Shown: piece after piece, positions 35,246-44,744 of the stretch | How the letters are laid out: each line of letters begins with the position of its first letter | Numbering within the stretch: position 1 is the stretch's first letter | From: Jiella soli | GTDB taxonomy: Bacteria; Pseudomonadota; Alphaproteobacteria; Rhizobiales; Rhizobiaceae | DNA length: 64,000 bases | NCBI RefSeq assembly: GCF_020615385.1 | Contig: NZ_JAJAVB010000025.1 | Span: 643,296 to 707,295, forward strand | Reading direction: 5' to 3' | Program-made: the position numbers and the translations under genes | The notes under the pieces: generated by a model | What the model was told of the DNA's origin: nothing | Databases searched by the model: none | The model's input: the letters and a program-made list of their open reading frames with translations, nothing else

Positions 35246-36667
35246 TCAGCCGGTCGCGCGCTCGCGATCTCGGACTGCAGGCGCCGGCAGGCGATGCCCG
35301 GGATCGGCGATCGTGCCCTCGAATTTCTCGGACGCGGTCTCGACGCTCGCCAGCGCGGCGCCGCTCAGAGCCTGGCGGGCGAGGCCGAGGAAGGCGTCGC
35401 GCTGGAAGCGCAGCGCCTGGCGCTGATCGACACTGCGGCAGGCGGGGATCAGGACCGTCAGGCAGTTGAGATAGTGCTCGCCCGCAATCATATCGGAGGC
35501 GGCATACTGGCGGAGATGGCCGAAGGCGATTTCCAGATATTGGGCAAAGTTTGCGGTCATGACGATGGCGCGGAGCCGGCCGTCCTCGTCGCAGAGGAAC
35601 CGGCTCGGCGGCTCGCGGCCGGCGAGATTGGCCACGGCCGAAGTCAGCCAGTCCATCGCGGTGATCGCGGTATAGGGGTCGTTGACGCCCGGCGACAGGG
35701 CACGTCCCGCGATTTCGACCAGCTCGTCGAAAAGGAAATTGATGTCCTGGCGCGGGCTGCGGCTGTTGCCGGCGGCAAGCGAGGACAGAAGATCCGACCG
35801 CGTGTCGTCGCTCGCCCGCTCCGCGGGCCAGGCCTGGAAGACGATCCGGCCGGGATGGACGAACATGCCGGGCCGGCAGGTGAGGCGCACCACGACGTCG
35901 CTCTTCCTGGCGCCGTTGATCAGCGATTCGCTGTCCACGATCTGCAGATAGCCGGCGCGGTCGGAGCCGATCTCGGCATAGGGCAGGGGATCGGCCCCCC
36001 GTTCCGCTTCGGCGCCGTCACGAAAGCAGGGGGGAACCTGCCACAGAACCGATTCCATCTCCTCCTTCGACCGCTCCGGTCCCTCGGGAAAGGCGTGCGC
36101 GATGCGATCGTTGAGGGAGGTCCCGATACCGGCGATCACGTTCGAGATGTGGATGTTCGAGGGCACGTGGTGGATGAAGTAGATGAGCACGCCGATCGAG
36201 AAGATGGCGAGGATGATCGCGCCGAAGATCGCGATGTTGGGAACGAACATCGCGCCGAACACGTCCTCGTCGCCGCCATCGCGCACGCTGCGCAGGACGA
36301 GCATGCAGTAGACGAAGGTGGCGACGAAGACGCCGAGGGTGATCTGGTTGCCGCGGTCGTTCATGAAATTGGTGAGGAGCCGCGGCCCGAAGCTGCCGGA
36401 GGCGAAGACCACCGCGGCCATGGTGACCGAGAACACCGTGCCGGCAACGCCGATCATCGACCCGCCGATGGCCGACAGGATCGCTCGCGCCCCGTCCGGC
36501 TGGGTGGCATAGAGGAACGGCCCGACGCCCAGCCAGTCCGGCTCGACGTTCACGTCGATCTCGATCAGCAGGAAGGCAAGGGCCGCCGCCAGAACCGCCA
36601 TGACCGAGGGCAAGAACCAGTAGCTGGCGCTGATGCGCTCGTAATATTGCAGGAACAGGGCGCGCAT
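35246..36667 (-). CDS. DUF2254 membrane protein
   Basis: 473 residues. Four N-terminal helices (about 15-165), including the conserved AILSAIGGSMIGVAGTVFSV and FVATFVYCMLVLRSVR; a large cytosolic part follows (FLFDELVEIAGRALSPGVNDPYTAI is the most conserved block). This is the DUF2254 family of predicted inner-membrane proteins with no established function. No partner gene is evident, and the flanking genes are oriented away or convergent. Confidence 0.9.
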   Translation of the reverse strand: MRALFLQYYERISASYWFLPSVMAVLAAALAFLLIEIDVNVEPDWLGVGPFLYATQPDGARAILSAIGGSMIGVAGTVFSVTMAAVVFASGSFGPRLLTNFMNDRGNQITLGVFVATFVYCMLVLRSVRDGGDEDVFGAMFVPNIAIFGAIILAIFSIGVLIYFIHHVPSNIHISNVIAGIGTSLNDRIAHAFPEGPERSKEEMESVLWQVPPCFRDGAEAERGADPLPYAEIGSDRAGYLQIVDSESLINGARKSDVVVRLTCRPGMFVHPGRIVFQAWPAERASDDTRSDLLSSLAAGNSRSPRQDINFLFDELVEIAGRALSPGVNDPYTAITAMDWLTSAVANLAGREPPSRFLCDEDGRLRAIVMTANFAQYLEIAFGHLRQYAASDMIAGEHYLNCLTVLIPACRSVDQRQALRFQRDAFLGLARQALSGAALASVETASEKFEGTIADPGHRLPAPAVRDRERATG

Positions 36668-36795
36668 CGAATCCCTTGGAAGACGGTCTCACAGGAGACG
36701 TGCATCTATGGGACCGGTGCGCAACTGACAGGGCGCGGGCCGCTCCCGAAGACTCTGCGACGGTGCTGGGGCGGCTGCGGGAGGCCCGAAAAGGA

Positions 36796-36819
36796 CGCGG
36801 GCCGGCGATCCGGCCCGCG
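36796..36819 (-). terminator. Intrinsic terminator after the phytase-like gene
   Basis: A perfect 10-bp GC stem (36796-36805 with 36810-36819) with loop cgat, followed on the minus strand by ccttttcg. It is 47 nt past the stop of the phytase-like gene, with the T-rich stretch on the correct side. A likely Rho-independent terminator, though the T-run is short. Nothing else seen in 36668-36866. Confidence 0.68.
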
Positions 36820-36866
36820 GGATGTTTCGCGATCGACGTGAAAGGCGTCGCGGCGAGCGCCGGTGC

Positions 36867-39056
36867 CTACATCGACGAGCCGAGATCGACCTTGAAGAAC
36901 AGGGTCTCGCCGGAGGAATCGTCGACGCCGTCATTGTCGGTGACGGCATAGCCGGTGCCGTCGGCGGCGATGGTGAAGCCTTCGATCTTGTCGACGACAT
37001 AGCCGCCGGTCGCCCTAAGGTCCGGCATGAAGTCGTGGACCTCTTCCTTCGTCACTACCGGAAGCTCGCCGCCGAGCGGGGCTGGGGTCACGCCGTCGAG
37101 GGACACTTTGAAGAGCTTCTTCTCCCTGGCCGCCTCGCCGATCTGATTGTCGCGCTCGATGATGTAGAGATTGCCGTCCCGTGCGGTCACCTCCGACAGG
37201 CCGACCCAGCCCTTGTCGGCCTTGTCCAGCGGATAGCGCACCGCGCTCCATTCCTTGGAGCCGGGCTTGTAGGCGAGGAGCTTGACCGTTCCCTTCGGAT
37301 CGTCCTTCCACTCGCGCTGGATGGCGATCCAGAGCGTATCGCCGGCCATGGTGATGCCCTCGGCTCCGAATCTCGTCGACTGCGCGGTCAACTCTTCCGG
37401 CATGGGCACGGTCTCGGTGATGGCGCCCTTGCCGTCGACATGCAGGATCTGGTGCGGGATGTCCTTTTCCGGATTGCCTTCGCTCGCCAGCCAGAAGCCG
37501 CCTTCGCCATCGGAGGTGATCCCTTCGAGGTCCAGCTTTTCGGCCGGCTTTCCATCACGGGTGACGGTCATGGCACCGGTGATCTTCGCCGGCTTCGCCG
37601 AGGCGTCGATGACGAAGATCCGCGGCTGGTTCTTGTAGAAGGAATCGCTCACCGCATAGAGCTTGCCGGCATCGTCCTTGTCGGCGGCGAGGCCGGAGAG
37701 GGCGCCCCAGCCGAGCGGTATGCCGTCCTGGTCCTGCGACCGGATCATCGGATAGGTCGGCTCGCCCTCGCCGAGGCTGTAGATCATGACATGGCTGCGG
37801 GCCGCGCCGTCCTCGCCGAGATCGGTCTCGTTGGCGGTCGCCAGAAGGCCTCGCGCGGGGATCGCCACCGCGCCTTCCGGGCTGATGCCCGAGGGGAGCA
37901 GCTGGACGAATTCGGGATCGCCCTCGCCGATTTTGTAGACGCCGACCGCCGAGCCGCGCTCGGACAGGACGAAGGCGTAGGTCGTGCCGTCGAAGGTGGC
38001 GACCTCGAGGCCCTCCGGCTCGATGCCCTTGGCGTCGGAGCGCTTGTCGGGATAGTGGCCGGCGCGGATCAATTCGTATTCGAAGGCGGGACCGGATTCG
38101 TAGGCGACGCTGCCATCCTTGTTCCACAGGGTGAAGGAGCGCGTTCCGCCCTGATAGTCGCCCTCGTTGGCGGACAGGAAGCGGTCGTCGGCGACCCACT
38201 GCACGGCGTCGGGCTCGCGCTTGCGGGCGTCCTGGCTGCCGGCGAATTCGAGCCTGCCGTCATCCTTCGCGTCGATGCCATTGAGGTCGACCGCGCCGGC
38301 GGAAAAGTGGTTGACGACCTTGCCGGTCGCCGCGTCGATGATGGCGACGTGATTGTTCTCCTGCATCGAGACGACGATCTCGCCGGCCGCGTTGAAGTCG
38401 ACGAATTCGGGCTCCGGGTCCTCCGGCGCGATCTCGGCGAGGCCTGTCACGTCGACGTCCTTGCGGGTCGCGCAGTCCGGCGCGCCGTCCGCAAGGTCGA
38501 AGATGGTCACGTAGCCGGCCGGCATCTGCGGGATCTTGCCGTCGTCGAGATCTTCGTCGCGCTCGTTCTCGATGGCGATCGCGACATACTTGCCGTCCTT
38601 GGAGACGGCGACCGAATCCGGCTGGCCGCCGACGTCGCAGGAGGCCGTCTCCTTCTTCGCCGCGACATCGACCACCGCGAGGCGGCCCGACGGGGTCTTA
38701 TAATTCTCGGATGTGTTGACGCCGATCAGGACATCGGGGCCGGCAACGGCGACCGAGGTCGGCTCGCCGCTCATCGCAATGAAGCCGGCGGGCTTCGGGT
38801 TCGCGGGATCGGTGATGTCCACCATGCCGATGCCGCCGGCCGGGCTGTCGGAATAGATCAGCGTGTTGCCGTCCAGGCTGACGGTGATGATCTCGGCCGA
38901 GGTCTCGGTCTCCGGCGCCTTGTCGGCCGGCAGGTTGGATGCGACCGGGAAGGAGGCGACGCGGTTGAAGACGGGATCGGCCAGAGCCGCGGCAGGTGCT
39001 GCGAGCGCGCTCGATGCGAGAAGGGCGGCGAGAGACAGGCGGAGGGGGCTGGTCAC
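36867..39056 (-). CDS. Exported esterase-like phytase-family protein with N-terminal beta-propeller
   Basis: 729 residues with a signal peptide (ASSALAAPAAALAD, cleavage near 27). Residues about 30-330 form repeats of a beta-propeller/choice-of-anchor type (MVDITDPANPKPAGFI, LAVVDVAAKKET, VTIFDLADGAPD). From about 380 the esterase-like phytase domain follows (GWGALSGLAADKDDAGKLYAVSDS, LEGITSDGEGGFWLASEGNP, WVGLSEVTARDGNLYIIERDN, VVDKIEGFTIAADGTGYAVTDNDG). Expected to be periplasmic or secreted and possibly to release phosphate from organic esters; activity is unproven for most members. Divergent from ybgC; a weak Pho-box match lies upstream. Confidence 0.87.
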   Translation of the reverse strand: MTSPLRLSLAALLASSALAAPAAALADPVFNRVASFPVASNLPADKAPETETSAEIITVSLDGNTLIYSDSPAGGIGMVDITDPANPKPAGFIAMSGEPTSVAVAGPDVLIGVNTSENYKTPSGRLAVVDVAAKKETASCDVGGQPDSVAVSKDGKYVAIAIENERDEDLDDGKIPQMPAGYVTIFDLADGAPDCATRKDVDVTGLAEIAPEDPEPEFVDFNAAGEIVVSMQENNHVAIIDAATGKVVNHFSAGAVDLNGIDAKDDGRLEFAGSQDARKREPDAVQWVADDRFLSANEGDYQGGTRSFTLWNKDGSVAYESGPAFEYELIRAGHYPDKRSDAKGIEPEGLEVATFDGTTYAFVLSERGSAVGVYKIGEGDPEFVQLLPSGISPEGAVAIPARGLLATANETDLGEDGAARSHVMIYSLGEGEPTYPMIRSQDQDGIPLGWGALSGLAADKDDAGKLYAVSDSFYKNQPRIFVIDASAKPAKITGAMTVTRDGKPAEKLDLEGITSDGEGGFWLASEGNPEKDIPHQILHVDGKGAITETVPMPEELTAQSTRFGAEGITMAGDTLWIAIQREWKDDPKGTVKLLAYKPGSKEWSAVRYPLDKADKGWVGLSEVTARDGNLYIIERDNQIGEAAREKKLFKVSLDGVTPAPLGGELPVVTKEEVHDFMPDLRATGGYVVDKIEGFTIAADGTGYAVTDNDGVDDSSGETLFFKVDLGSSM

Positions 39057-39104
39057 GGGCGATTCCTATCCGATTTGTAATGTCCGCCCTATCAGCAGGG
39101 TCAT

Positions 39105-39122
39105 GTAACAACGCCATGACAT
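39105..39122 (-). promoter_or_regulatory. Weak Pho-box-like sequence
   Basis: On the minus strand ATGTCAT-GGCG-TTGTTAC resembles the Pho box (two CTGTCAT-like heptamers 11 bp apart): six of seven match in the first half, about four of seven in the second. It is some 50 nt upstream of the phytase-like gene, where phosphate control would make sense. The match is imperfect and could be chance. Confidence 0.3.
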
Positions 39123-39214
39123 CCAGGGTCATCGGCCCGCGCCGCCTTTCGCGCGCATCTGGGCGGGCCGGCCAGGATCTTTCAGCCAAGGTCTTCACGA
39201 CAAACGAGGAATCG

Positions 39215-39670
39215 ATGAGCGAGACGATCAGCGGCCGGTTGACTGCGGCCGGTCACGAACTCGACGTCAGAATATATTTCGAGGACACCGACTTCTCCGG
39301 CGTCGTCTATCATGCCCGCTATCTGCACTTTCTCGAGCGGGGCCGGTCGGACTTCCTCCGCCTGAAGGGCTTCGACCACCGCGCCCTGATGGAGGGAGCG
39401 TTCGGCTCGCCGATGGCCTTTGCCGTGAGGCACATGGAGATCGACTTCCTGCGGCCGGCGCGGATCGATGACATCGTCACCGTCGAGACCCGCTCGCGCC
39501 TCGTGGGGGGCGCGCGCATCCTGCTCGACCAGACGATCCGCCGCGCAGACGAGACGCTGGTCACAGCCGCGGTGAAAGTCGCGGTCATCTCGCCTGAGGG
39601 CAAGCCGATGCGCATGCCGCAGGGCGTGATGAGCGGGCTGGCGCCGCCGGACGCAGAGGCGGGCGGCTAG
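39215..39670 (+). CDS. ybgC: Tol-Pal-associated acyl-CoA thioesterase YbgC
   Basis: 151 residues from ATG 39215 (GAGGA upstream). Single hot-dog domain: VRIYFEDTDFSGVVYHARYLHFLERGRSDFLR with the catalytic Asp of the 4HBT family. YbgC hydrolyses short- or long-chain acyl-CoA or acyl-ACP near the inner membrane and is linked to phospholipid metabolism. First gene of the tol-pal cluster; usually it follows ruvB directly, but here about 6.5 kb lies between. Confidence 0.93.
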   Translation: MSETISGRLTAAGHELDVRIYFEDTDFSGVVYHARYLHFLERGRSDFLRLKGFDHRALMEGAFGSPMAFAVRHMEIDFLRPARIDDIVTVETRSRLVGGARILLDQTIRRADETLVTAAVKVAVISPEGKPMRMPQGVMSGLAPPDAEAGG

Positions 39671-39897
39671 AGAGTGAATTAACCGGGGCTTAACCCTGGC
39701 AATTCATTGTCCAGCCGAAAGGATTTGAGACGAATTGCGCCATTCTTTCACCTGATTCCCCTGTGAGATGGCATGAGGGGGGCGCATCGGCATCCCGAGG
39801 TTCCGGCGGCGGGACATCGGCCGAGGCGAAAAGGCGATGGCGCTAGGGTGCTGCGGGTCGCCGGGGTACCGTTTTTCGTATTCGAAGGTCGAGGGGA

Positions 39898-40620
39898 ATG
39901 GACGGAAACATCGTTCAGGGGACGCTGGCTGCCGCCGGCTCCGTGTCAATCTGGGACCTGTTCTGGCAGGCCGGATTTATCGTCAAGCTGGTGATGATCG
40001 GGCTCCTCGGAGCCTCGGTCTGGACCTGGGCGATCATCATCGACAAGACCATGCGCTACGGCAGCTTCCGCCGGCAACTGAACAAGTTCGAGAGCCATTT
40101 CTGGTCCGGCCAGTCGCTGGAGGAACTCTACCACACCCTGTCCGATCGCCGGACCTCCGGCATGGGGGCGCTGTTCGTGGCGGCGATGCGCGAGTGGAAG
40201 AAGTCCTTCGAGAAGGGCGCCCGCTCGCCGCTCGGCCTGCAGACACGGATCGACAAGGCGATGGACGTCACCCTGGCACGCGAGATGGACGGTCTGGAAT
40301 CGCGCCTCGGCTTCCTCGCCACGATCGGTTCGGCGGCGCCCTTCATCGGCCTGTTCGGGACCGTCATCGGCATCATGACCTCCTTCCAGGCGATCGCCGG
40401 CTCGCAACAGACCAGCCTCGCCGTCGTCGCTCCGGGCATCGCCGAAGCGCTTCTGGCGACGGCCATCGGCCTCGTCGCCGCCATTCCCGCGGTCGTCGCC
40501 TACAACAAGCTGTCGTCGGACGCGGGCAAGCTCGGCATGCGGCTCGAAGCCTTCGCGGACGAGTTCTCCGCGATCCTGTCGCGACAGATCGACGAGAAGC
40601 TCGCGCAGCAGCAGCGCTGA
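39898..40620 (+). CDS. tolQ: Tol-Pal system inner-membrane proton channel TolQ
   Basis: 240 residues with GAGGGGA before ATG 39898. Three membrane helices: IVKLVMIGLLGASVWTWAIII, then, after the cytosolic loop, LATIGSAAPFIGLFGTVIGIMTSF and IAEALLATAIGLVAAIPAVVAYN, the MotA/ExbB signature. With TolR it forms the proton channel that drives TolA, holding the outer membrane to the cell wall during division. The 227-nt space from ybgC probably includes a promoter, but I could not fix one. Confidence 0.96.
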   Translation: MDGNIVQGTLAAAGSVSIWDLFWQAGFIVKLVMIGLLGASVWTWAIIIDKTMRYGSFRRQLNKFESHFWSGQSLEELYHTLSDRRTSGMGALFVAAMREWKKSFEKGARSPLGLQTRIDKAMDVTLAREMDGLESRLGFLATIGSAAPFIGLFGTVIGIMTSFQAIAGSQQTSLAVVAPGIAEALLATAIGLVAAIPAVVAYNKLSSDAGKLGMRLEAFADEFSAILSRQIDEKLAQQQR

Positions 40621-40653
40621 GGGCCGCAGAGCCTCGGCCGAAAGGACGTTACG

Positions 40654-41100
40654 ATGGGTATGGGCACCGCTACCGGAGGATCGCATCGCTCGCGGCGCGG
40701 TCGCACCCGGCGTCGTCCGATGAGCGAGATCAACGTCACGCCGATGGTCGACGTGATGCTCGTTCTCCTGATCATCTTCATGGTCGCCGCGCCGATGCTG
40801 ACGGTGGGTGTGCCGATCCAGCTCCCCAAGACCCAGGCGAAGGCGCTGAACTCCGACACGCAGCCGATCACCATCTCGATCAAGTCGGCGGGCGAGGTCT
40901 TTCTGAACGAGACCGAGGTCCCGATGGATGAGGTCGTCCCCAAGCTGCAGGCGATCGCCAAGGCGGGCTATGAGGAGCGCATCTTCGTCAAGGGCGACAA
41001 GGCGGCCGACTACGGCACGGTCATGAAGGTCATGGCCCGCATCTCGGCGGCCGGTTTCAAGAATATCGGTCTCGTCACCGATCAAGACGTGAACGCCTGA
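40654..41100 (+). CDS. tolR: Tol-Pal system protein TolR
   Basis: 148 residues, 33 nt after tolQ, with AAAGGA upstream. ExbD/TolR family: a basic cytosolic start, MSEINVTPMVDVMLVLLIIFMVAAPM with the proton-relaying Asp of the single helix, and the periplasmic domain (VPIQLPKTQAKAL, ISIKSAGEVFLNETEV, VMKVMARISAAGFKNIGLVTD). It works with TolQ as the motor stator. Confidence 0.95.
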   Translation: MGMGTATGGSHRSRRGRTRRRPMSEINVTPMVDVMLVLLIIFMVAAPMLTVGVPIQLPKTQAKALNSDTQPITISIKSAGEVFLNETEVPMDEVVPKLQAIAKAGYEERIFVKGDKAADYGTVMKVMARISAAGFKNIGLVTDQDVNA

Positions 41101-41117
41101 GCCCCGCTGCCTGACCC

Positions 41118-42230
41118 ATGAAGACCGGCGTCGTCGTTTCCTCGATCCTGCATGCCAGCCTCCTCACCTGGGGGCTGTGGACGCTGTCGGCTCCCGAGCC
41201 GCTGCAGGTCGCCAACGCCGAATCGCTGCCGGTCGAGCTGGTGCCGCTGGAATCGCTGTCGCAGTCCCTTGTCGGCGAGAAGGACGCGCCGAAGACCGAC
41301 AAGCCGGCGCCGGCCCCGACCAAGACGCCGCAGAAGCTGCCGATGCCGGCCGAGAACATCGGCGACAACGAGACCGATCTGCCGACGCCGCCGACGCCGC
41401 AGGAGCGGCCCAAGCCGACCGAACAGGCGGCCGCGCCGAAGGAAGCCGCCACGCCTCCTGCGCCAGATACGGTCCCGGAGCCGACCCCGCCGCCCCCGCC
41501 GCCCGAGCCGAAGGTAGCGGAGACGCCGCCTGCCGAGCCGGCGCCACCCGAGGCCGAGTCCGCGCCGGAGAAGCCGGCCGAGGCCGATCCGGTCGAACAG
41601 GCGATCGCCGAGGCCGCAGCGGAGCCCGCCCCGGCGCCTCTGCCCGACAACGTCCCGATCCCGAGCGACAAGCCGCGCCCGCCGCAGCCGCAGAAGACCG
41701 AGGCGGAAAAGCAGAAGCCGGAGCCGCCCAAGGAGACCAAGACCGCGGTGGCCGAGCGTCCGAAGCCGGCCAAGGACAAAGCGCGGGAAGAGGTGAAGGC
41801 GCCGGAGACCAAGGAGTTCGACGCCGACAGGATCGCCGCTCTCCTCAACAAGGAGAAGTCGTCCGGCGGCGGCGCTCGGCGGTCCGAGGAACAGGCTTCG
41901 CTGGGGCTCGACCGCAAGACCGGGGCGAAGCTCTCCCAGAGCGAAATGGATGCGCTGCGCGGCCAGATCTCCAAATGCTGGTCGCCGCCGGCCGGCGCTT
42001 TGGAGGCCGGCTCGCTGCGGGTGTCGATCGAGATGCATCTCGATCCCTCCGGCCAGCTGGAGGGGCGGCCGGTGATCGTCGACGGCGGCAACGGCTCGAT
42101 GCAGCAGAGGATCGCCGGCGAGGCGGCTCTGCGCGCGGTTCGCCGCTGCGCGCCGTACAACCTGCCCGCCGACAAATACGACACCTGGTCGGAGGTCGTG
42201 CTCAACTTCGATCCGAGCCAGATGTTCTGA
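41118..42230 (+). CDS. tolA: Tol-Pal system protein TolA
   Basis: 370 residues. One N-terminal membrane helix (VVVSSILHASLLTWGLWTLS), then a long, highly charged and proline/alanine/glutamate-rich segment (about 55-250) spanning the periplasm, and a C-terminal domain of about 100 residues (LSQSEMDALRGQISKCW, EMHLDPSGQLEGRP, AVRRCAPYNLPADKYDTW) like TonB/TolA-III. It transmits the TolQR proton force to TolB and Pal. The repeated-codon middle yields many false frames on all strands. Confidence 0.94.
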   Translation: MKTGVVVSSILHASLLTWGLWTLSAPEPLQVANAESLPVELVPLESLSQSLVGEKDAPKTDKPAPAPTKTPQKLPMPAENIGDNETDLPTPPTPQERPKPTEQAAAPKEAATPPAPDTVPEPTPPPPPPEPKVAETPPAEPAPPEAESAPEKPAEADPVEQAIAEAAAEPAPAPLPDNVPIPSDKPRPPQPQKTEAEKQKPEPPKETKTAVAERPKPAKDKAREEVKAPETKEFDADRIAALLNKEKSSGGGARRSEEQASLGLDRKTGAKLSQSEMDALRGQISKCWSPPAGALEAGSLRVSIEMHLDPSGQLEGRPVIVDGGNGSMQQRIAGEAALRAVRRCAPYNLPADKYDTWSEVVLNFDPSQMF

Positions 42231-42365
42231 CCGGCTCGGAGGAGCCGAAAGGCACAAGGCGATGCCGGCATTCGTCCGCCCGCCCGTTCCGCCGCCATAC
42301 AAAATCCTGATTGCGGGTTACGACCGTGGCCGGACAGCGATAGACGGGGCGGGGACGGCGAGGCG

Positions 42366-42382
42366 GGGGGCTTGCAGCCCCC
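42366..42382 (+). other. Hairpin in the tolA-tolB gap
   Basis: gggggct-tgc-agccccc, a perfect 7-bp stem, lies in the 253-nt gap between tolA and tolB, about 100 nt before tolB; a smaller one (cggctc-ggag-gagccg, 42232-42247) directly follows the tolA stop. Either could attenuate or mark the end of the tolQRA message. No gene is seen in the gap. Confidence 0.4.
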
Positions 42383-42483
42383 GGCACCGGGGCGGCAGGG
42401 ACGGGACGCCGCAAAGAAAATTCTCTGGAGGGGGTGCAACGGCCGCGGCCGCGCGCCTTTCGACATGAACGGAAGGTCCGGGA

Positions 42484-43794
42484 ATGCAGACCATCATCAC
42501 GAAGCTTTTTGCCTGGACCCTGGTGCTGGCCTCAGCGCTGCTTTTGGCCGGACCGGCGGCCGCGCGCGTCGAGATCGACATCACCCAGGGCAATGTCCAG
42601 CCGCTGCCGATTGCGATCAGCCCGTTCCAGTCGCAGGATGGTCTCGGCAAGCAGATCTCCGACGTGATCTCCGCGGATCTCAAGCGCTCCGGCCTGTTCG
42701 CGCCGATCGACCCCTCCGCCTTCATTCAGAAGGGGCTGACGACGGATGTCAGCCCGACCTTCACCGACTGGACCGTGATCAACGCCCAGGCGCTCGTGGT
42801 GGGCCGCGTCTCGCCGGAGGCGGACGGGCGGCTGCGCGTGGAATTCCGGCTGTGGGACACCTTCGCCGGCCAGCAGCTCGACGGCCAGCAGTTCTACACC
42901 AATCCGGAGAACTGGCGGCGTGTCGCCCACATCATCGCAGACGCGATCTATGAGCGGCTGACCGGCGAGAAGGGCTATTTCGACACCCGGATCGTCTTCG
43001 TCTCGGAAAGCGGCGACAAGGCGAACCGGGTCAAGCGGCTGGCGATCATGGACCAGGACGGTGCCAATGTGCGCTACCTCACCGACGGCCGCGATCTGGT
43101 GCTCACCCCGCGCTTCTCGCCGAACCGGCAGGAGGTCACCTACATGTCCTTCGGCAATGGCGAGCCGCGGGTCTATCTCCTGCAGCTGGAGACGGGCCAG
43201 CGGGAGATCGTCGGCAATTTTCCGGGCATGACCTTCTCGCCGCGCTTCTCGCCGGACGGCCAGAAGGTGATCATGAGCCTTCAGCAGAACGGCAACGCCA
43301 ACATCTACGCCATGGACCTTCGCTCGCGGGCGACGACGCGGCTGACGGCGACGAGCGCCATCGACACGTCGCCTTCCTACTCGCCCGACGGCCAGCGCAT
43401 CGTCTTCGAATCCGACCGGGGCGGGCGCCAGCAGCTCTACGTGATGAACGCCGACGGCTCGAACCAGCAGCGCATCTCCTTCGGCGACGGCGCCTATTCG
43501 ACGCCGGTCTGGTCGCCGCGCGGCGACCTCATCGCCTTCACCAAGCAGACCGGCGGCCAGTTCCAGATCGGCGTGATGCGGCCCGACGGCTCGGGCGAGC
43601 GGATCCTGACGTCGGGCTTCCACAACGAAGGCCCGACCTGGGCGCCGAACGGCCGGGTGCTGATGTTCTTCCGCGACCAGAAGGGGGGCGGGGGCCCGCA
43701 TCTCTTCTCGATCGATCTGACCGGCTACAACGAACAGCAGGTGGCGACGCCGGGCTTTGCGTCCGACCCCGCCTGGTCGCCCTCGCTGGAATAG
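42484..43794 (+). CDS. tolB: Tol-Pal system periplasmic protein TolB
   Basis: 436 residues. Signal peptide ([20 protein letters not shown]). The N-terminal domain ([32 protein letters not shown]) is followed by a six-bladed beta-propeller with repeated blade motifs such as [28 protein letters not shown] and [13 protein letters not shown]. It binds Pal and cycles between Pal and TolA in the periplasm. About 250 nt separate it from tolA, so it may have its own promoter. Confidence 0.96.
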   Translation: MQTIITKLFAWTLVLASALLLAGPAAARVEIDITQGNVQPLPIAISPFQSQDGLGKQISDVISADLKRSGLFAPIDPSAFIQKGLTTDVSPTFTDWTVINAQALVVGRVSPEADGRLRVEFRLWDTFAGQQLDGQQFYTNPENWRRVAHIIADAIYERLTGEKGYFDTRIVFVSESGDKANRVKRLAIMDQDGANVRYLTDGRDLVLTPRFSPNRQEVTYMSFGNGEPRVYLLQLETGQREIVGNFPGMTFSPRFSPDGQKVIMSLQQNGNANIYAMDLRSRATTRLTATSAIDTSPSYSPDGQRIVFESDRGGRQQLYVMNADGSNQQRISFGDGAYSTPVWSPRGDLIAFTKQTGGQFQIGVMRPDGSGERILTSGFHNEGPTWAPNGRVLMFFRDQKGGGGPHLFSIDLTGYNEQQVATPGFASDPAWSPSLE

Positions 43795-44035
43795 GATGAT
43801 GTGCGGCGCCTTCGGCCCAGCCCGGCACAAGCTTCGCTGCATAAAAGCGGATGACTGTTGCGGTGCTGCATCAGGTCGGGGCGTCGGACGGGCCGGCGAG
43901 CGGCCCGTCGCAAAACCGGTCCGGCGACCGCAAGTCGCTCGGATTGTTTGGAAATTCCTCGGCTTTACCGGGTGTTAAGCTCCCGGATGGTAAGTGTCGG
44001 GTAACGGAAATCCATCGGATTTGAGGGAGCTGGCC

Positions 44036-44572
44036 ATGCGCCGGATCGCATACGGATACGGGGTAAACAGCCGCATCGCATTCGCCTTGGCCGCGAGCCT
44101 TCTCGTCGCCGGCTGTGCGAGCAAGAAGGACATGTTGCCCGACAACGCCGCCGGCCTCGGCCTCAACGGCGCCAACGGGCTCAACGGCGCCGGGGCTGCG
44201 ACGCCGGGCTCGACCCAGGACTTCACCGTCAATGTCGGCGACCGCATCTTCTTCGACACGGACTCCTCGTCGATCCGTGCGGACGCGCAGCAGACGCTGC
44301 AGCGCCAGGCGCAGTGGCTGAACCGCTACCCGCAGTACTCGATCACGGTCGAGGGCCATGCCGACGAGCGCGGCACGCGCGAATACAACCTCGCGCTCGG
44401 CGCCCGCCGTGCTGCGGCCACGCGCGACTATCTCACCCAGCTCGGCGTCCCGAGCAACCGCATGCGCACGATCTCCTACGGCAAGGAGCGTCCGGTCGCG
44501 GTTTGCGACGACATCTCCTGCTGGTCGCAGAACCGGCGCGCCGTCACCGTGCTCAACGGCGCCGGCAGTTGA
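44036..44572 (+). CDS. pal: Peptidoglycan-associated lipoprotein Pal
   Basis: 178 residues from ATG 44036 with GAGGGAG upstream. Lipobox LLVAGC (Cys27) marks an outer-membrane lipoprotein. After a Gly/Asn/Ala-rich linker, the OmpA-like domain binds peptidoglycan: DRIFFDTDSSSIR, VEGHADERGTREYNLALGARRAAATRDYL and NRMRTISYGKERPV. It anchors the outer membrane to the wall and partners with TolB. A 241-nt gap precedes it. Confidence 0.96.
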   Translation: MRRIAYGYGVNSRIAFALAASLLVAGCASKKDMLPDNAAGLGLNGANGLNGAGAATPGSTQDFTVNVGDRIFFDTDSSSIRADAQQTLQRQAQWLNRYPQYSITVEGHADERGTREYNLALGARRAAATRDYLTQLGVPSNRMRTISYGKERPVAVCDDISCWSQNRRAVTVLNGAGS

Positions 44573-44744
44573 TCTCGGACACCTAACCCGGCGGCGGTAC
44601 TCCGTCGCCGGTCGCATGCGGCAGCGCCAAACTTTGGCCGAACTCGGCGGTTTCATGCTAACGCCCTGACGACGATGGACGTGCGCGGTGCACCATACGG
44701 GCCCGCGGCGTTCCCGCGTTTCGATCGAGGGGAATAGCCGCATC

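Noticed and set aside
36822-39080. 752-codon plus-strand frame antisense to the phytase-like gene
   Set aside because: Same reason: composition of an antisense shadow, while the opposite frame has a signal peptide and clear domains.
41300-41800. Apparent repeat array in tolA
   Set aside because: It is the low-complexity Pro/Ala/Glu/Lys coding segment of TolA, not a DNA repeat element.
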